In this document: positions 53,213 through 61,369 of the stretch, piece after piece
Layout: each line of letters begins with the position of its first letter
Position numbering within the stretch: position 1 is the first letter of the stretch
Assembly: GCF_022024275.1 (NCBI RefSeq)
Contig: NZ_CP091804.1
Location: 2,312,501-2,376,500 of the forward strand
From: Sphingopyxis sp. BSN-002
Lineage (GTDB): Bacteria; Pseudomonadota; Alphaproteobacteria; Sphingomonadales; Sphingomonadaceae
DNA: 64,000 nt
Reading direction: 5' to 3'
Notes under the pieces: model-generated
Databases searched by the model: none
Seen by the model: only the letters and a program-made list of their open reading frames with translations
What the model was told of the DNA's origin: nothing
Program-made: the position numbers and the translations under genes

Positions 53213-54706
53213 ATGCGACAGATCGACCACCACATCGTCGGCGGGGCCGGCGGCAGCAGCCGCTTCGCGGATGTCCTCGACCCCAACAACGGCGGCGTAC
53301 AGGCGCAGGTGGCGCTCGGCGACCGCGCGATCCTCGACCGGGCTGTCGCGGCCGCGAAGGCCGCACAGCCGGCCTGGGCGGCGACCAACCCGCAGCGCCG
53401 CGCGCGCGTGATGTTCGAATTCAAGCGGCTTGTCGAAGCCAATATGAACCAGCTCGCTGAAATGCTCTCGAACGAGCATGGCAAGGTGATCGCGGACTCG
53501 AAGGGCGACATCCAGCGCGGCCTTGAAGTCATCGAATTCTGCTGCGGCATCCCGCATGTGCTGAAGGGCGAATATACGCAGGGCGCGGGCCCCGGCATCG
53601 ATGTCTATTCGATGCGCCAGCCGATCGGCATCGGCGCGGGCATCACCCCGTTCAACTTCCCCGCGATGATCCCGCTGTGGATGGGCGGCGTCGCGACCGC
53701 GGTCGGCAACGCCTTCATCCTGAAGCCCAGCGAGCGCGACCCATCGGTCCCCGTGCGCCTGTCGGAACTGTTCCTCGAAGCCGGCATGCCCGAAGGCATC
53801 TTCCAGACCGTCCATGGCGACAAGGAAATGGTCGATGCGATCCTCGACCATCCCGACATCGGCGCGGTCAGCTTCGTCGGTTCGTCGGACATCGCGCATT
53901 ATGTCTATAATCGCGGCGTCTCGGCCGGGAAGCGCGTGCAGGCGATGGGCGGCGCGAAGAACCATGGCATCGTCATGCCCGACGCCGACCTCGACCAGGT
54001 CGTCAACGACCTGACCGGCGCGGCCTTCGGCTCGGCGGGCGAGCGCTGCATGGCGCTGCCGGTCGTCGTTCCCGTCGGCGAGGACACCGCGAACCGGCTT
54101 CGTGAAAAGCTGATCCCCGCGATCGAGGCGCTGCGCGTCGGCGTGTCGACCGATGCCGAGGCGCATTACGGCCCCGTCGTGACGCAGGCGCACAAGGAAA
54201 AGGTCGAAGGCTGGATCGCGAAATGCGCCGACGAGGGCGCCGAGCTGGTCGTCGACGGCCGCGGCTTCACGCTGCAGGGGCATGAAAAGGGCTTTTTCGT
54301 CGGCCCGACCCTGTTCGACCATGTCACGACCGACATGGAATCATACAAGGAAGAGATTTTCGGCCCCGTGCTGCAGATCGTCCGCGCGCCCGATTTCGAG
54401 ACCGCGCTCGAATTGCCCAGCAAGCACCAGTACGGCAACGGCGTCGCGATCTTCACGCGCAACGGCCACGCCGCGCGCGAATTCGCTGCGCGGGTCAACG
54501 TCGGGATGGTCGGCATCAACGTGCCGATCCCCGTGCCGGTCGCCTATCACACCTTCGGCGGCTGGAAGCGCTCGGCGTTCGGCGACACCAACCAGCACGG
54601 CATGGAAGGCGTGAAGTTCTGGACCAAGGTCAAGACCGTCACCGCGCGCTGGCCCGACGGCTCGCCCGACGGCGGCAACGCCTTCGTCATCCCGACGATG
54701 GGGTAA
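53213..54706 (+). CDS. mmsA: Methylmalonate-semialdehyde dehydrogenase (CoA-acylating) MmsA
   Basis: MmsA converts methylmalonate semialdehyde to propionyl-CoA, last step of valine breakdown here. The 497-residue aldehyde dehydrogenase shows GITPFNFPAMIPLWMGGVA, FVGSSDIAHYVYNRG, GAKNHGIVMPDADLD and the catalytic region GSAGERCMAL with Cys near residue 279. ATG 53213 follows GGGAGA. Neighbouring acyl-CoA and hydroxyisobutyrate genes fill in the earlier steps. The lysR gene stands divergent upstream. Confidence 0.95.
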   Translation: MRQIDHHIVGGAGGSSRFADVLDPNNGGVQAQVALGDRAILDRAVAAAKAAQPAWAATNPQRRARVMFEFKRLVEANMNQLAEMLSNEHGKVIADSKGDIQRGLEVIEFCCGIPHVLKGEYTQGAGPGIDVYSMRQPIGIGAGITPFNFPAMIPLWMGGVATAVGNAFILKPSERDPSVPVRLSELFLEAGMPEGIFQTVHGDKEMVDAILDHPDIGAVSFVGSSDIAHYVYNRGVSAGKRVQAMGGAKNHGIVMPDADLDQVVNDLTGAAFGSAGERCMALPVVVPVGEDTANRLREKLIPAIEALRVGVSTDAEAHYGPVVTQAHKEKVEGWIAKCADEGAELVVDGRGFTLQGHEKGFFVGPTLFDHVTTDMESYKEEIFGPVLQIVRAPDFETALELPSKHQYGNGVAIFTRNGHAAREFAARVNVGMVGINVPIPVPVAYHTFGGWKRSAFGDTNQHGMEGVKFWTKVKTVTARWPDGSPDGGNAFVIPTMG

Positions 54707-54713
54707 GCCGGCG

Positions 54714-55652
54714 TTGCTGCGCCGGCTGCTCATTCCCCTGATGCTTCTGTTGCTGCTGCCGGTTCCGGCGGCGGCGCAGAAGATGATCGCGCTGTCGTTC
54801 GACGACGTGCCGCGCGGTCGCGGCGCTTTCTTTAAACCCGAAGAACGCACGAAGCGGATCATCGCCGAGCTGAAGAAGGCGAAGGCGCCGCAAGCCGTCT
54901 TCTTCGTCAATCCCTGCCGGATCGGAACAGGCGATGGCGTCGGCGGAGCCGAACGGATCGCAGCCTATGTCGCGGCGGGTCATGTCATTGCCAATCACAG
55001 CTGCACCCATCCGCATCTGAACGCGACCACCGCCGAGGCCTATCTCGCCGACATCGACGCGGCAGAGGCGTGGCTGAAGGATCAGCCCGGCCATCGCCCC
55101 TGGTTCCGCTTTCCCTTCCTCGACGAGGGCGGGAAGGACAAGACGAAGCGCGACGCCGTCCGCGCGGGTCTCGCGGCGCGCGGGCTCCGCAACGGCTATG
55201 TCACCGCCGAAAGCTCGGACTGGCGGCTCGAGGCGCTCGCTGCCGACGCGGTGCGTGATGGCAAGAGCGTCGATCGAAAGGCGCTCGGCGAACTTTACGT
55301 GCGCTGGCATGTCGAGGCGGCGGACTTTTCCGATCGGCTGATGCAGCAGGCTATCGGCCGCCAGCCGGTCCAGATGATGCTGCTCCACGAAACCGATCTG
55401 GCCGCGCTCCATATCGGTGAACTCGTTCGTGCGCTGCGCAAGGACGGCTGGACCATCGTCAGCGCCGACGCGGCCTATGCCGATCCGATCGGCACGCTCA
55501 TGCCCGACACCCCCGCCGCGAATGGCACGCTGACCGAAGCGCTGGCGTGGGAGAAGGGTCTGCCTGCGCCGCGCTGGTACCGTTACAACGAGGACGCGCC
55601 CGCGACCGCCGAATTCCGCGCCAAGGTGCTCCACGAAGGGGTCGGCGAATGA
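54714..55652 (+). CDS. Exported polysaccharide deacetylase-like protein
   Basis: The 312-residue protein has a signal peptide (LRRLLIPLMLLLLLPVPAAA) and a NodB-type deacetylase domain with the metal/catalytic motifs SFDDVPRGRG (residues about 28-37) and NHSCTHPHLN near residue 101. The start is probably TTG 54714, which gives an Arg-Arg head to the signal; ATG 54741 is an alternative. It lies seven bases after mmsA but has no clear link to valine breakdown; a role in cell wall or exopolysaccharide is inferred from the family. Confidence 0.85.
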   Translation: MLRRLLIPLMLLLLLPVPAAAQKMIALSFDDVPRGRGAFFKPEERTKRIIAELKKAKAPQAVFFVNPCRIGTGDGVGGAERIAAYVAAGHVIANHSCTHPHLNATTAEAYLADIDAAEAWLKDQPGHRPWFRFPFLDEGGKDKTKRDAVRAGLAARGLRNGYVTAESSDWRLEALAADAVRDGKSVDRKALGELYVRWHVEAADFSDRLMQQAIGRQPVQMMLLHETDLAALHIGELVRALRKDGWTIVSADAAYADPIGTLMPDTPAANGTLTEALAWEKGLPAPRWYRYNEDAPATAEFRAKVLHEGVGE

Positions 55653-55699
55653 AACCCGCTTCACCTGCCGGGCATTTCTCCTCCCGAAGGAGACGAGAG

Positions 55700-56221
55700 A
55701 TGCCCCGCTTGATGCTTCCCGCCGCGCTGTTGCTCCTTGCCGCGTGCAGCGGCGGCGATGACAAAGCCCCGCCGGACGACGCGACAGCGACCGGCTCGCC
55801 CGACAAGGCCGACCCCGCTGCGTCCGATGGCGTGGTCGATGCAGATCTGCCTGCCGAAGCGAAGAAGACACCCGCAGCGCCTGAAGCCGAGCGGGCCGTC
55901 GACGGCGACGGCATTCCTGAAGCCATCCGCGGGCGCTGGGCTCTCAAGGCGGCCGACTGCACCGCGAAACGCGGCACCGACCTGACGGCGCTGGTGATCG
56001 ACGCGACGAACCTGCGTTTCTATGAATCGCATGGCGAACTGGTACGCGTTCGCTCCAGCGGCGCGACGCAGGTCCTTGCGGATTATAAATTCAGCGGCGA
56101 AGGGCAGGACTGGGACCAGCGGGTGCAGCTCGAACTCGCCGGCGACGGCAAGACGCTCGTCCTTCGCGACCAAGGCAAGGGTGCCGCGGCCGAGCCGATG
56201 CGCTATACGCGCTGTACCTGA
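55700..56221 (+). CDS. Hypothetical lipoprotein
   Basis: I do not recognise the family of this 173-residue product. It has a lipoprotein signal with lipobox LLLLAACSGG (Cys near residue 15), an acidic Pro/Ala/Asp-rich linker (residues about 20-65), and a C-terminal domain (RWALKAADCTAKRGTDLTAL ... AEPMRYTRCT) with two cysteines that could pair. ATG 55700 is chosen for the AAGGAG seven bases upstream; ATG 55649 would overlap the deacetylase stop. It may be co-transcribed with both neighbours. Confidence 0.8.
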   Translation: MPRLMLPAALLLLAACSGGDDKAPPDDATATGSPDKADPAASDGVVDADLPAEAKKTPAAPEAERAVDGDGIPEAIRGRWALKAADCTAKRGTDLTALVIDATNLRFYESHGELVRVRSSGATQVLADYKFSGEGQDWDQRVQLELAGDGKTLVLRDQGKGAAAEPMRYTRCT

Positions 56222-56246
56222 AGATCTGACGAAAGGGAGACTCATC

Positions 56247-56549
56247 ATGGACATTCGTTTGCTTGCAATCGCCGCCGTCCTGCCGCTTGCCGCCTGTACG
56301 CAGGAGAAGCCGCCCGTCGAGTCGACCCCGCCGCCCCCCGCCGAAATGACGTGCAGCGCCGATGCAGCGGCAAGCTTCGTCGGCCAGACCGCCAGCGCCG
56401 ATGTCGGCGCCGCGATCGTCAAGGCGACCGGCGCGCGGACGCTGCGCTGGGGGCCGCCGCGCTCGGCGATGACGATGGACTATCGTCAGGACCGCGTGAA
56501 CATCATGTACGACGACGCCTACAAGATCACGCAGGTCACCTGTGGCTGA
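56247..56549 (+). CDS. I78-family peptidase inhibitor lipoprotein
   Basis: The 100-residue product has a lipoprotein signal (LLAIAAVLPLAACTQ, Cys near residue 17), a proline-rich spacer and an I78-type inhibitor domain: ADAAASFVGQTASADVGAAI, then RTLRWGPPRSAMTMDYRQDR and VNIMYDDAYKITQVTCG. Family members bind serine proteases through an exposed loop; here the protein would sit at a periplasmic membrane face. GGGAGA precedes ATG 56247. It overlaps the next gene by eight bases. Confidence 0.85.
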   Translation: MDIRLLAIAAVLPLAACTQEKPPVESTPPPPAEMTCSADAAASFVGQTASADVGAAIVKATGARTLRWGPPRSAMTMDYRQDRVNIMYDDAYKITQVTCG

Positions 56550-56952
56550 AGGCCAATCGAAAACCGGGGGGCGGCGTAACCACAGCTCGGCGTCCCCGTT
56601 CGAACCGGTCTACGGCTACAGCCGGGCGGTCCGGGTGGGGAACCGCATCGACGTCGCGGGCTGCGCGCCGATCGAGCCCGACGGCAGCTCGACCCCCGGC
56701 GACGCGGGTGCACAAGCTGCGCGCTGCCTGACGATCATAAGCGAGGCGCTCGAAGCGCTCGGCGGCTCGCCCGCCGATGTCGTCCGGACACGCATGTATA
56801 TCACCGACCCCACCGACGCCGATCTTGTCGGCCGCGCGCATGGCGCGATGTTCGGCGACATCCGCCCTGCCTCGACGATGCTCGTCATCCCCGCACTGAT
56901 CCGCCCCGAGTGGAAAGTCGAAATCGAAGCCGAAGCCATTTTAGAGAAATGA
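56542..56952 (+). CDS. RidA-family protein
   Basis: RidA (YjgF/YER057c) proteins hydrolyse reactive enamine/imine intermediates and support amino-acid metabolism. The 136-residue product has YGYSRAVRVGNRIDVAGCAP, GGSPADVVRTRMYITDPTDA and the ending PEWKVEIEAEAIL with the family Arg and Glu. The start is GTG 56542, inside the end of the I78 gene. Its stop overlaps ATG 56949. It is placed directly before the valine catabolic dehydrogenase. Subfamily not resolved. Confidence 0.85.
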   Translation: MAEGQSKTGGRRNHSSASPFEPVYGYSRAVRVGNRIDVAGCAPIEPDGSSTPGDAGAQAARCLTIISEALEALGGSPADVVRTRMYITDPTDADLVGRAHGAMFGDIRPASTMLVIPALIRPEWKVEIEAEAILEK

Positions 56953-56954
56953 TC

Positions 56955-58100
56955 ATGACCGACCAGTTTCAGCTTACCGACGACCAGCTCGCCATTCAGG
57001 ACATGGCGCGCAAGTTCACCGCCGACCGCATCACGCCCTTCGCGGCGGAGTGGGACGAAAAAAGCCATTATCCCGTCGAGGTCTGGAAAGCGGCGGGCGA
57101 ACTCGGCTTCGGAGCGATCTACGTGGCCGAGGAATCGGGCGGCATCGGGCTTGGCCGATTGGAAGCCGCGCTGATCATGGAGGCGATGGCCTATGGCTGC
57201 CCCGCGACCAGCGCCTATGTCTCGATCCACAATATGGCGACGTGGATGATCGACCGCTTCGGCGGCGCGGAGATCAAGGCGCGTTTCCTGCCCGAGCTCG
57301 TCAGCATGGAGAAGATCGCGAGCTATTGCCTGACCGAACCCGGCTCGGGCTCGGACGCCGCGGCGCTCAAGACCACCGCGAAGAAGGACGGCGACCATTA
57401 TGTGCTGAACGGCACCAAGCAGTTCATCTCGGGCGCGGGTTACAACGACATCTATGTCTGCATGGTTCGCACCGGCGAGGAAAAGTCGAAGGGGATCTCC
57501 TGCCTCGTCATCGAAAAGGACACGCCCGGCCTCAGCTTCGGCGCGCCCGAGAAGAAACTCGGCTGGAATGCCTCGCCGACCGCGCAGGTGATTTTCGAGG
57601 ACTGCCGCGTGCCGGTGGAAAATCTGGTCGGCGCCGAGGGCGACGGTTTTCGCTTCGCGATGGCGGGGCTCGACGGCGGCCGCCTCAACATCGGCGCCTG
57701 TTCGCTCGGCGGCGCGCAGCGTTGTCTCGACGAGGCGATCGCCTATACCAAGGACCGCCAGCAGTTCGGGCAGCCGATCGCCGATTTCCAGAACACCCAG
57801 TTCATGCTCGCCGACATGGCGACCGACCTCGAAGCGTCGCGCGCGCTGCTCTATCTCGCGGCGGCGAAGGTCACGGCGAACGCCCCCGACAAGTCGCGCT
57901 TCTCGGCGATGGCGAAGCGGCTCGCGACCGACAATGGCAGCAAGATCGTCAACGACGCGCTCCAACTCTTCGGCGGCTATGGCTATCTGCGTGATTATCC
58001 GATCGAGCGTTTCTGGCGCGACCTGCGCGTCCACTCGATCCTCGAAGGCACCAACCAGGTGATGCGGATGATCGTTGGAAGGGACCTGCTGCGCCAATGA
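56955..58100 (+). CDS. Acyl-CoA dehydrogenase, probably isobutyryl-CoA dehydrogenase
   Basis: This flavoenzyme probably oxidises isobutyryl-CoA to methacrylyl-CoA. The 381-residue product has the acyl-CoA dehydrogenase motifs YCLTEPGSGSDAAALKTTA, GTKQFISGAG, DRQQFGQPIADFQNTQF and LFGGYGYLRDYPIERFWRDL, with the catalytic Glu in ILEGTNQVM (about residue 364), the position used by short/branched-chain types. ATG 56955 is preferred; ATG 56949 is possible. It overlaps the next gene by four bases. Isobutyryl specificity is inferred from neighbours. Confidence 0.9.
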   Translation: MTDQFQLTDDQLAIQDMARKFTADRITPFAAEWDEKSHYPVEVWKAAGELGFGAIYVAEESGGIGLGRLEAALIMEAMAYGCPATSAYVSIHNMATWMIDRFGGAEIKARFLPELVSMEKIASYCLTEPGSGSDAAALKTTAKKDGDHYVLNGTKQFISGAGYNDIYVCMVRTGEEKSKGISCLVIEKDTPGLSFGAPEKKLGWNASPTAQVIFEDCRVPVENLVGAEGDGFRFAMAGLDGGRLNIGACSLGGAQRCLDEAIAYTKDRQQFGQPIADFQNTQFMLADMATDLEASRALLYLAAAKVTANAPDKSRFSAMAKRLATDNGSKIVNDALQLFGGYGYLRDYPIERFWRDLRVHSILEGTNQVMRMIVGRDLLRQ

Positions 58101-59143
58101 CCGAAGATGTTTTGATCAGCGTCGACGGCCGCGTCGGCCGCCTGTCGCTCAATCGTCCCAAAGCGATCCATGCGCTCAACCTGCCGATGTGCCAGGCGAT
58201 GATCGAGGCATTGCTCAAATGGCGCGATGACGACGCCGTCGAGGCGGTGATCATCGACCATAGCGAGGGCCGCGGCTTCTGCGCCGGCGGCGACATCCGC
58301 ATGCTCGCGGAGAGCGGTGCGAAAGACGGAACCGAAGCGCGCCTCTTCTTCCACACCGAATATCGCCTCAACCATCTGCTCTTCACCTACCCCAAGCCCG
58401 TCGTCGCCTTCATGGACGGCATCACGATGGGCGGCGGGGTCGGGATTTCGCAGCCGGCGAAATATCGCGTCGCGACCGAGCATACGCGCTTCGCGATGCC
58501 CGAGACCGGGATCGGCCTCTTCCCCGACGTCGGCGGCGGCTGGTATCTGCCGCGGCTCGAAGGCCGCGTCGGCGTCTTCCTCGCACTCACTGGCGCGCGG
58601 CTCGACGGCGCCGAATGCGTCGCGCTCGGCCTTGCGACCCACTATCTGCCGTCGGAGAAGCTCGCCGAGGCGAAGGACCGCATCGCGCAGCACCCCGACC
58701 GCATCGGCGGCATTTTGGGCGAGCTGTCGGTTACCGCGCCGCCGGCCGCGATCACCGGCCAGATCGACAAGATCAACCGCCTGTTCGCGAGCGACACCTA
58801 TGAGGACATCCTCGCCGCGCTCGAAGCCGATGGCGGCGAATGGGCCGGAAAGGAGCTGGCTGCTCTCCACAGCAAGTCGCCGCAGACCTGCAAGGTCGCG
58901 CTTCGCCAGCTCAGGGAAGGCGCCGAAATGCACGATTTCGCGGCGCAGATGACGCAGGAATATGCGATCGGCAGCCGCGTTGTCGCGATGCACGATTTCA
59001 TCGAGGGCGTCCGCGCGCTGATCGTCGACAAGGACAACAGCCCGAAATGGGACCCGCCGACCCCCGAAGCCGTCACCGACGACTGGATCGACGCGATCTT
59101 CGCGCCGCAGCCCGAATCCGAGAAATGGACCCCTCTAACCTAA
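58097..59143 (+). CDS. 3-hydroxyisobutyryl-CoA hydrolase (crotonase superfamily)
   Basis: The 348-residue protein fits the hydrolase branch of the enoyl-CoA hydratase superfamily. It has GRGFCAGGDIRMLAESGA (oxyanion hole), FMDGITMGGGVGISQPAKYR with the conserved Glu-position change, and PETGIGLFPDVGGGWYLPRL, which marks HIBCH-type enzymes. It removes CoA from 3-hydroxyisobutyryl-CoA before MmsB acts. Longer than ordinary hydratases (about 260). ATGA overlap with the dehydrogenase. A repeat element follows the stop. Confidence 0.9.
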   Translation: MTEDVLISVDGRVGRLSLNRPKAIHALNLPMCQAMIEALLKWRDDDAVEAVIIDHSEGRGFCAGGDIRMLAESGAKDGTEARLFFHTEYRLNHLLFTYPKPVVAFMDGITMGGGVGISQPAKYRVATEHTRFAMPETGIGLFPDVGGGWYLPRLEGRVGVFLALTGARLDGAECVALGLATHYLPSEKLAEAKDRIAQHPDRIGGILGELSVTAPPAAITGQIDKINRLFASDTYEDILAALEADGGEWAGKELAALHSKSPQTCKVALRQLREGAEMHDFAAQMTQEYAIGSRVVAMHDFIEGVRALIVDKDNSPKWDPPTPEAVTDDWIDAIFAPQPESEKWTPLT

Positions 59144-59150
59144 GCCGTCG

Positions 59151-59201
59151 CCCCGGCGGAGGCCGGGGCCTCACCGTTGAGATTCCGGCCTTCGCCGGAA
59201 T
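59151..59201. repeat. Two short palindromic repeat units
   Basis: CCCCGGC/GCCGGGG (59151-59157, 59162-59168) and ATTCCGGC/GCCGGAAT (59182-59189, 59194-59201) form two hairpins in the 76-base gap. Such pairs occur in many intergenic gaps of related genomes (from recall). The second lies 18 bases before the next gene's ATG, leaving GAAGGAG free as ribosome site. Confidence 0.75.
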
Positions 59202-59219
59202 GACGAAGGAGATTGCCGA

Positions 59220-60002
59220 ATGACTTACGAAACCCTCCTCGTCGAAACGCGCGGGGCCGTCACGCTGGTGACGCTCAATCGTCCGCAGGCGCTCAACGCG
59301 CTGAACTCGGGCGTGCTCGACGATCTGATCGCGGCCTTCGCGGCATTCGAAGCCGACGACAGCCAGCGCTGCGCGGTGCTCACCGGCTCGGGCGACAAGG
59401 CGTTCGCCGCGGGCGCCGACATCAAGGAAATGGCCGACAAGCCGGCCGCCGACTTCTACCTCGAGGACTTCTTCTCGAAATGGACGAGCGACTTTGTGAA
59501 GAAGGTCCGCAAGCCGTGGATCGCCGCGGTCAACGGCTTCTCGCTCGGCGGCGGCTGCGAGCTGGCGATGATGGCCGACTTCATCATTGCGTCGGACAAG
59601 GCGAAATTCGGCCAGCCCGAAATCAAGCTCGGCGTCGCGCCGGGCATGGGCGGGTCGCAGCGGCTGACGCGCGCGATCGGCAAGGCGAAGGCGATGGAAA
59701 TGTGCCTGACCGGCCGCATGATGGACGCCGCCGAAGCCGAGCGTTCGGGGCTCGTCGCACGCGTCGTGCCGCATGAGACGCTGGTCGACGAAGCGGTGAA
59801 GACCGCGACCACGATCGCGTCGATGCCGCCGATGGCTGCGATGGTGAACAAGGACATGGTCAACGCCGCGTTCGAAACGACGCTCGATCAGGGCCTCATC
59901 TACGAACGCCGCCTGTTCCAGATTCTCGCCGCGACCGAGGACAAGGCCGAAGGCATGGCCGCCTTCATCGAGAAGCGCGAAGGCGTGTGGAAGGGGCGGT
60001 GA
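59220..60002 (+). CDS. Enoyl-CoA hydratase
   Basis: The 260-residue crotonase has the oxyanion motif [13 protein letters not shown] and both catalytic glutamates of true hydratases ([11 protein letters not shown] and [18 protein letters not shown]), unlike the hydrolase before it. It probably hydrates methacrylyl-CoA to 3-hydroxyisobutyryl-CoA in the valine route, though it may also serve fatty acids. GAAGGAG precedes ATG 59220. It is separated from both neighbours by palindromic repeats. Confidence 0.93.
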   Translation: MTYETLLVETRGAVTLVTLNRPQALNALNSGVLDDLIAAFAAFEADDSQRCAVLTGSGDKAFAAGADIKEMADKPAADFYLEDFFSKWTSDFVKKVRKPWIAAVNGFSLGGGCELAMMADFIIASDKAKFGQPEIKLGVAPGMGGSQRLTRAIGKAKAMEMCLTGRMMDAAEAERSGLVARVVPHETLVDEAVKTATTIASMPPMAAMVNKDMVNAAFETTLDQGLIYERRLFQILAATEDKAEGMAAFIEKREGVWKGR

Positions 60003-60010
60003 GCCCGGTC

Positions 60011-60113
60011 CCCCTCCCGCTTGCGGGAGGGGTTAGGGGAGGGTCTGTTTCCTCTCCACCAGTTCAATATTCGGGACAGGCCCTCCCCCGGCCCCTCCCG
60101 CAAGCGGGAGGGG
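60011..60113. repeat. Pair of large palindromes before mmsB
   Basis: CCCCTCCCGC/GCGGGAGGGG occurs at 60011-60032 (loop TT) and again at 60092-60113 (loop AA). Between them GGGGAGGGTC and GGCCCTCCCC add further pairing. The right palindrome's last arm runs into the ribosome site of mmsB (AGGGGAGAGAGATA before ATG 60123). Confidence 0.8.
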
Positions 60114-60122
60114 AGAGAGATA

Positions 60123-60995
60123 ATGAAAATCGCATTTATCGGGCTGGGCAACATGGGCGGCGGCATGGCTGCGAACCTTGCGAAGGCGGGGCATGAGGTG
60201 CGCGCCTTCGACCTCAGCGAAGAAGCGCTCGCGCGCGCCGTCGAAGCTGGCTGCACCCGCGTTGCATCGGCTGCCGAAGCGGTGACGGGCGCCGAGGCGG
60301 TCGTAACGATGCTTCCTGCGGGCAAGCATGTCGCGGGCGTCTATGAAGGCGACGTTTTCCCGAACGCCGCGCCGGGGACGCTGCTGCTCGACTGCTCGAC
60401 GATCGACGTCGCGACCGCGCGATCGAATATCGAAGCCGCGACTGCCAAAGGCCTCGTCGCGGTCGACGCCCCCGTCTCGGGCGGTATCGCGGCCGCCAAC
60501 GCGGGCACGCTGACCTTCATGGTCGGTGGCACCGACGACGCCTTTGCGCGCGCCGAACCGATTCTTGCCGCAATGGGCAAGGCCGTGATCCACGCCGGTG
60601 ACGCGGGCGCGGGGCAGGGCGCGAAGATCTGCAACAACATGCTGCTCGGCGCCTCGATGATCGCGACGTGCGAGACGCTCGCGCTCGCGCAGAAGCTGGG
60701 GCTCGATCCGCAGCGCTTTTTCGACATCGCCAGCGTCTCGTCGGGGCAATGCTGGTCGCTCACCAGCTACGCGCCGCTTCCCGGTGTTGGGCCGACCACG
60801 CCCGCCGACAATGATTACAAGGGTGGTTTCGCCGCGGCGCTGATGCTCAAGGATCTGCGTCTGGCAATGGAGGCAGCGGCGAGCGTCGATGCCGACGTCC
60901 CGATGGGGACGAAGGCGCGCGAGCTTTATGAGGCTTTCGTCGAGGCCGACAAGGATGGCCGTGACTTCTCGGCGATCATCAAGACGCTTCAGTAA
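60123..60995 (+). CDS. mmsB: 3-hydroxyisobutyrate dehydrogenase MmsB
   Basis: MmsB oxidises 3-hydroxyisobutyrate to methylmalonate semialdehyde, the MmsA substrate. The 290 residues have the NAD motif FIGLGNMGGGMAANLAKAGH (residues 4-23), the substrate motif DAPVSGGIAAANAGTLTFMV near residue 117 and the catalytic Lys region GAGQGAKICNNMLLG. ATG 60123 is chosen; the upstream in-frame residues are repeat-encoded. Its ribosome site lies in a palindrome arm. The stop overlaps the convergent small gene's stop region. Confidence 0.94.
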   Translation: MKIAFIGLGNMGGGMAANLAKAGHEVRAFDLSEEALARAVEAGCTRVASAAEAVTGAEAVVTMLPAGKHVAGVYEGDVFPNAAPGTLLLDCSTIDVATARSNIEAATAKGLVAVDAPVSGGIAAANAGTLTFMVGGTDDAFARAEPILAAMGKAVIHAGDAGAGQGAKICNNMLLGASMIATCETLALAQKLGLDPQRFFDIASVSSGQCWSLTSYAPLPGVGPTTPADNDYKGGFAAALMLKDLRLAMEAAASVDADVPMGTKARELYEAFVEADKDGRDFSAIIKTLQ

Positions 60996-61225
60996 AAGTC
61001 GGCGGTTGTTCCGCCGTCGCGGCGTTCGGTCCGATGCACCTGTGTCGGTGCCTTGCGGTCGCCGGTCTTGATCTCCAGCCGGTCGCCGACGCGGCGTACC
61101 TCGGCCGGCGCCAATATGCGCGCGCGCGCCACGCCGACTGCGGTAGCCTGCGGCGGCGCCGCGGCCGGCGGCGTCGAGGAGCTTCCGGCGAGGAGCAGGG
61201 CTGCAATCAGCGACATGGCGGTCAT
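60989..61225 (-). CDS. Small exported hypothetical protein
   Basis: A 78-residue frame begins with a signal-like segment (TAMSLIAALLLAGSSS), then a Pro/Ala linker and a basic domain with ARARILAPAEVRRVGD and the ending GGTTADFY. I recall similar small exported proteins of unknown function in sphingomonads but cannot name a family. It overlaps the mmsB 3' end by seven bases in convergent orientation. M1 (61225) or M4 (61216) may be the start. Confidence 0.55.
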   Translation of the reverse strand: MTAMSLIAALLLAGSSSTPPAAAPPQATAVGVARARILAPAEVRRVGDRLEIKTGDRKAPTQVHRTERRDGGTTADFY

Positions 61226-61314
61226 GCTTTGCCGTAACGGCAGCCATGACCATGGTTTTAACCCTGAATCGCCCCCGGTTCGCCCCGCCCATACCGGCTT
61301 CGCAACAAAGCAAA

Positions 61315-61345
61315 GGCCGCCCGCCCCGGCGTGGGACAGGCGGCC
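61315..61345 (-). terminator. Intrinsic terminator of the FadB-like gene
   Basis: On the - strand GGCCGCC (61345-61339) pairs with GGCGGCC (61321-61315), followed by TTTGCTTTG. It lies 25 bases after the stop of the FadB-like gene. Confidence 0.75.
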
Positions 61346-61369
61346 CTGCTTTGCTTGCCGATTAAAGGA

